Positions 60,511-64,000 of a stretch of 64,000 nt of DNA are shown here, in pieces (position 1 is the stretch's first letter; every line of letters starts with the position of its first letter). Below the pieces are notes generated by a model. That model saw only the letters and a list, made by a program, of their open reading frames with translations. It did no database searches and had not been told where the DNA came from. The DNA lies in NCBI RefSeq assembly GCF_900102185.1, contig NZ_LT629690.1, positions 496,001-560,000 of the forward strand, written 5' to 3'. Both the position numbers and the translations under genes were made by a program. Source of the DNA: Terriglobus roseus. Lineage in GTDB: Bacteria > Acidobacteriota > Terriglobia > Terriglobales > Acidobacteriaceae.

Positions 60511-63500
60511 TTAGAAGTGGAACTTTAGTGCGGCCTGCAGCGAACGCGGCCCACCTGTTTGATACAGCGAGTTCAATCCGCCAAGCTGATTGTTCAGAGT
60601 GCCGGAAGTGGTGCCGAACAGCGTCGCTCCCGTTGCCAGGTTGTTGTACACGCTGCCATAAATTGCATGGTTCAGCAGGTTAAACGCCTCCATACGGAAC
60701 AGGATGCCAGCGCGATGGTAGATGGGGAAGTCGCGCTGGACTGCGAGGTTCTGCTCTACAGCGTCGTAACCCCGGACGGAGTTGCGGCCTGAGTTGCCTT
60801 CCACATATGCCGTTACACCGCCCGCTGCTGTTGTGGCGGCTTTGAAGGCGTTGTAGTTGATGCGGCGACCGCTGGGAACTGTGCTGTCCTGCACATAGAT
60901 CGGCTGTCCTGCCACCATGTTCGGGTGATAGTTCAACTGCGCACCGCTGCCACCACCAATCGTGGTGTAACCAATCAGATCAATTGGAAGCCCAGAGCGT
61001 GCCGTTGTACGCGAAACGAAGGACCAGTGCGACAGCACGGCATTGGCTACAGCGTTGCGATAGCCACTTGGAACTTCATACGTAAGCGCCATCTCAAAGT
61101 TGTTGCGAACGTCAAAGTCCGAAGGTCCACGCAACTGTGTATATACGGCAAGGTTGTTCGAGGCATCATCCAGCGAATGCGCCCACGTGTACGACGCGAG
61201 CATCTGCAATCCACGTGAGAGTCGGCGCTCAAACTGAACTTGCAATGAGTGGTAGTCCGCGGATGCTCCATTCGTCGTCAGGTACAGATAGGAAGACGCG
61301 CTGAAATTCCTGTTGCCAAGGTAGTACGGTAGATACTGCTTCGACAGATACAGCTGCCGTCCTACAGAGCCAACATAAGTAACCTTCAGCGTTTGGCTCT
61401 GTCCCAAGCCCTGTTCCACTGCTGCGTTCCACTGCACGCTGTATGGCGAACTCAGCTTCGGATTCGTCGCATACACGTTTGCCGCATAGGGTGCGGCAAT
61501 ATTTGGCGCAGGAATTGTGTCAACCTGCGTTTGTGTCAGCGGGAATGCAGCGCCCACTGTAGAGATTGTCGCTGACGAACCTAAACCGCCGTATCCCTGC
61601 GAAGCATTCGCCGCGCCGAGGCTATAGAACAAACCGCCACCAAGACGAAGTATCGTCTCGTGTCCGGGTGTTTGATGTGCTTGATATGCAATACCAAAGC
61701 GCGGCGCCACATTGCCATAACGCGTTTGCCATAGCTTCGTTCCCTTATTTGCAACTGCAAGCGTCGCGGGGTCTGCACTTGTCACAGCGAAAGGATCATT
61801 GCCTGCGTCATCATGTGGAGCAGGGTTCACATCCCAGCGAACCCCATAGGAAAGGCTCAAGCGGGGCGTGGTCTTCCACTCATCCTGAACAAAGGCTGAG
61901 TAGTTCTCGTATGTCGGTCGCATCGCGCCGGAATACTTCTGGCCAATGATCGCTGTCATCGTGTTGGCGCGCAGTTCAGCTTCTGACAATACGTATGCAA
62001 ACTCGTATAACGGAGGTCGCGATTGCGAAGTCAACAGCCTGCGATAGTCAAAGCCAAAGTGCAGCGTGTGCCGACCGACCGAAGCCGTCAGTGTATCCAC
62101 TACGTTGATCTGTCGCTGCCGCGTAGCGCCCGGAGCGACATAGGTCAGAGCATGCAGGTCGTAAAAAATATTGAAGATGAATGAGTCCTGGGTTGGGTTC
62201 GCATAGCCAGGTAGGCCGCCGAGACTCAAGGGAGTTGCTCCACCAAAATTGGTTAGCGTTGCTGCGCTGTCTGCATCATTGCCCGTCAGGTTGAAACGTA
62301 ATTCATTCACGAAGCGCGGCGTGATTACATTTGTTGCACCCAGCGTGATGAGTCTTGTCTTTCCTTTCGAAGCATTCAGCACGGCGAAATTGCCGGAGTT
62401 GCGCGTGCTAATGCTCGAAGTCGTATACGCTGCCCGTCCAAAAATGCGGAAGCGATCGCTGAAGCTGTGATCCAGACGCAACGAGCTGGAATCGAGGTTG
62501 CTTGGGCTTGAGTACGCAGCTGTGTACGTCGCCAATCCATTGCCTCGGTCTGTTCCAGCATCTGGCACAGGATATGCATTCAATACGGAGCGCAGCGTGG
62601 CATTCACTGTTGTGTCTCCGCGCAACGATGCGCTCGGTACACCATTCAGAGTTGCTGCTACAGGCGTACGCAACCGCAAGCCTTCATACGAGAAGAAGAA
62701 GAATGACTTGGAGCGTCCGTCATAAAGATGCGGCAACCAGATGGGACCACCTACTGTGCCGCCGAAGTCGTTCTGCCTTTCCGCAAGACGTCCGACTTTG
62801 TTGCGGTTGTTGAAGGTGTTGTTAGCATCCAGCACTTCATTGCGGAGGTAGTCATAGGCCGTTCCATGGATAAGGTCCGTTCCGGCGCGCGACACAATGT
62901 CGAACTGGCCTCCCGGCGTACGCCCGTACTGTGCTGAGTACGAAGAGGTGGTTGCGCGAAATTCTTGAAGTGCATCAATTGACAGCAGGCTCTGTGTGGT
63001 GCCCAGCACTGTCTCGTTCGGCGTCTGTCCACCAAAGCCGGCTCCGTAGCCTATGGTGCCCGGCGACGCCCCCGTGTTCGCAGCCACGCCGTCTACCGTG
63101 AAGTAATTGCCTTCGGTGCGCTGACCGTTCACCGTCAGTTCGCCGCTTACGCCTGGCCCCGAGGAAGGTACGAGTGCAACGCCCGGCACAGCAGTTAGCA
63201 ACGATTGAAAGCTGCGTCCGTTCAGTGGGATATTGTTTACGAAATTGCTGTCGATTACCGTGCTTACGGTGGCGTCGGTGGTGTTCATCACCACATTGCC
63301 GCCGTTTACCGTAACGATCTGGCTGTCTCCCCCAGCCTGCAGAGTCACATCAAGCGAGACTTTGCCCGCCACGTCCAGCTTTACGCTGTCGATCTGCTGA
63401 GGAGCAAAACCGGAGGCACTCACCTTTACCGTGTATCGGCCCGGTTCGAGCGAGGGAACCACATACAAACCGGCTCCGTTTGTCTCACCCTGCCAGCGCA

Positions 63501-63660
63501 GGTGGGTGTCCACATTTTCAACGCTCACAGTTGCATTTGGAATGACTGCATGAGCGGCATCACGAACCAAACCGGAAAGCTGCGCACTTTGTGCAAAGGC
63601 AGCACTGGAAGACAGAACAACACAGGAAAGGGCAAGTGCCCTTTCAACAGAAAATCGCAT
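60511..63660 (-). CDS. TonB-dependent receptor with carboxypeptidase regulatory-like N-terminal domain
   Basis: 1049 residues from ATG 63660 (GAGG eight bases upstream). A signal peptide ends at AAFAQ. A carboxypeptidase-like Ig domain covers residues 27-110 (LSGLVRDAAHAVIPNATVSV ... GRYTVKVSASGFAP). The plug contains NGRSFQSLLTAVPGV, GQRTEGNYFTVDGVAANTG and SAQYGRTPGGQFDIVSRAGT. The barrel ends with RSLQAALKFHF, a Phe-terminated C-terminus. It is an outer-membrane receptor of the Oar-like group. Pairing with the PepSY gene suggests a ferric-siderophore or metal ligand, which remains inference. Confidence 0.92.
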   Translation of the reverse strand: MRFSVERALALSCVVLSSSAAFAQSAQLSGLVRDAAHAVIPNATVSVENVDTHLRWQGETNGAGLYVVPSLEPGRYTVKVSASGFAPQQIDSVKLDVAGKVSLDVTLQAGGDSQIVTVNGGNVVMNTTDATVSTVIDSNFVNNIPLNGRSFQSLLTAVPGVALVPSSGPGVSGELTVNGQRTEGNYFTVDGVAANTGASPGTIGYGAGFGGQTPNETVLGTTQSLLSIDALQEFRATTSSYSAQYGRTPGGQFDIVSRAGTDLIHGTAYDYLRNEVLDANNTFNNRNKVGRLAERQNDFGGTVGGPIWLPHLYDGRSKSFFFFSYEGLRLRTPVAATLNGVPSASLRGDTTVNATLRSVLNAYPVPDAGTDRGNGLATYTAAYSSPSNLDSSSLRLDHSFSDRFRIFGRAAYTTSSISTRNSGNFAVLNASKGKTRLITLGATNVITPRFVNELRFNLTGNDADSAATLTNFGGATPLSLGGLPGYANPTQDSFIFNIFYDLHALTYVAPGATRQRQINVVDTLTASVGRHTLHFGFDYRRLLTSQSRPPLYEFAYVLSEAELRANTMTAIIGQKYSGAMRPTYENYSAFVQDEWKTTPRLSLSYGVRWDVNPAPHDDAGNDPFAVTSADPATLAVANKGTKLWQTRYGNVAPRFGIAYQAHQTPGHETILRLGGGLFYSLGAANASQGYGGLGSSATISTVGAAFPLTQTQVDTIPAPNIAAPYAANVYATNPKLSSPYSVQWNAAVEQGLGQSQTLKVTYVGSVGRQLYLSKQYLPYYLGNRNFSASSYLYLTTNGASADYHSLQVQFERRLSRGLQMLASYTWAHSLDDASNNLAVYTQLRGPSDFDVRNNFEMALTYEVPSGYRNAVANAVLSHWSFVSRTTARSGLPIDLIGYTTIGGGSGAQLNYHPNMVAGQPIYVQDSTVPSGRRINYNAFKAATTAAGGVTAYVEGNSGRNSVRGYDAVEQNLAVQRDFPIYHRAGILFRMEAFNLLNHAIYGSVYNNLATGATLFGTTSGTLNNQLGGLNSLYQTGGPRSLQAALKFHF

Positions 63661-63866
63661 CGCGTAGCCTCTTCTTGGGCAGCCCAAAGACGCGCGATTC
63701 ATTTCTAATGAAGAAACGGTATCTCGCCTTTTCGGGTGCCGTATATGGGCCTTCGCGGTGCTTCGCCAAAAGACTGCCGCGGAGGCCTCATGTTTCTTTA
63801 GTAGAGAATATACGACAATTGTGGTCCGAGTTGAGTCCTGACCAATAATGGCATTCAGATTTCAAG

Positions 63867-63913
63867 CCGGTTAAAATTTGGTAATCGGTTAATATTTTTT
63901 GCCGTCTAACCGG
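63867..63913. repeat. A/T-rich direct and inverted repeats far upstream of the TonB receptor gene
   Basis: CGGTTAAAATTT (63868-63879) and CGGTTAATATTT (63886-63897) are direct repeats 18 bases apart, and TAACCGG (63907-63913) is the inverse of the CCGGTTA at 63867. They lie about 210-250 bases before the receptor start, possibly a regulator site. No gene is seen in 63661-64000. Confidence 0.4.
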
Positions 63914-64000
63914 ACATCTGTCGCAGTAAGCGCCTTGCGTGCGATGCGATCGATGATTCAGGGTATTCCGATTCCAAATCCCGGCCCGTCCTAGCCTGCA

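Overview
The window looks like a chromosomal segment of a soil acidobacterium (class Terriglobia, of the Terriglobus/Granulicella/Edaphobacter kind). The basis is family content: a TIGR03435 soil protein, two very large TonB-dependent receptors with an N-terminal carboxypeptidase-like regulatory domain, a 1347-residue secreted Ig-like protein, a DUF6351 protein, and a mix of housekeeping genes with secreted enzymes. There is no phage, integron, insertion sequence or CRISPR array. Nearly all genes could be assigned to a family by reading the proteins; no database search was run.

Layout. 1-5340: tail of a probable GH43 glycosidase, a DUF3291-like protein, an SDR reductase, TIGR03435 and DUF6351 secreted proteins, queF and a tiny secreted His/Arg-rich peptide. 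5349-9763 (minus): GNAT acetyltransferase, a GT83/ArnT-like glycosyltransferase, nrnA and rbfA. 9925-11709 (plus): ECF sigma factor, membrane anti-sigma factor and DUF4252 protein, a compact envelope-signalling operon. 11801-17376: trhO, a tRNA-Arg(CCT) with an unusual tertiary pair, a PQQ-type sugar dehydrogenase, ispG, a luciferase-like oxidoreductase and a hydroxyacid dehydrogenase. 17377-21311: short intergenic repeats, a frameshifted secreted-protein gene, a structured leader, and an OmpR-type two-component system. 21447-26164: class C beta-lactamase-like hydrolase, HAD phosphatase, a VOC gene, a collagen-like gene lying between that VOC gene and a truncated copy of its 5' end, and a divergent cupin/MarR pair with two matching operators.

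26243-31636: TonB receptor, MFS transporter and small conserved proteins including DUF503. 31685-35946: a phosphate-transport operon pstS-pstC-(lipoprotein)-pstA-pstB with a recognisable Pho box and -10 element; an uncharacterised lipoprotein gene is translationally coupled between pstC and pstA. 36009-49431: diheme cytochrome c, M28 peptidase, oleate hydratase, YjbQ, a soluble GAF-PAS histidine kinase, sulfatase, a TIM-barrel isomerase, a periplasmic redox cluster (cupin, MauG-like peroxidase, copper-site lipoprotein) and an ArsB-type permease. 49475-54776: pckG, a diguanylate cyclase, a Nudix hydrolase and dinB. 55098-63660: the giant Ig-like protein, and a PepSY membrane protein with a TonB receptor, which together suggest siderophore or metal uptake.

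The most interesting items are the tRNA-Arg whose near-invariant G19-C56 pair appears as C19-G56, the lipoprotein inside the pst operon, the collagen-like gene flanked by homologous VOC segments, the mutually exclusive hairpins ahead of the two-component system, and a set of three near-identical terminators in adjacent loci. Starts were chosen from ribosome-binding sites and signal peptides where several were possible.
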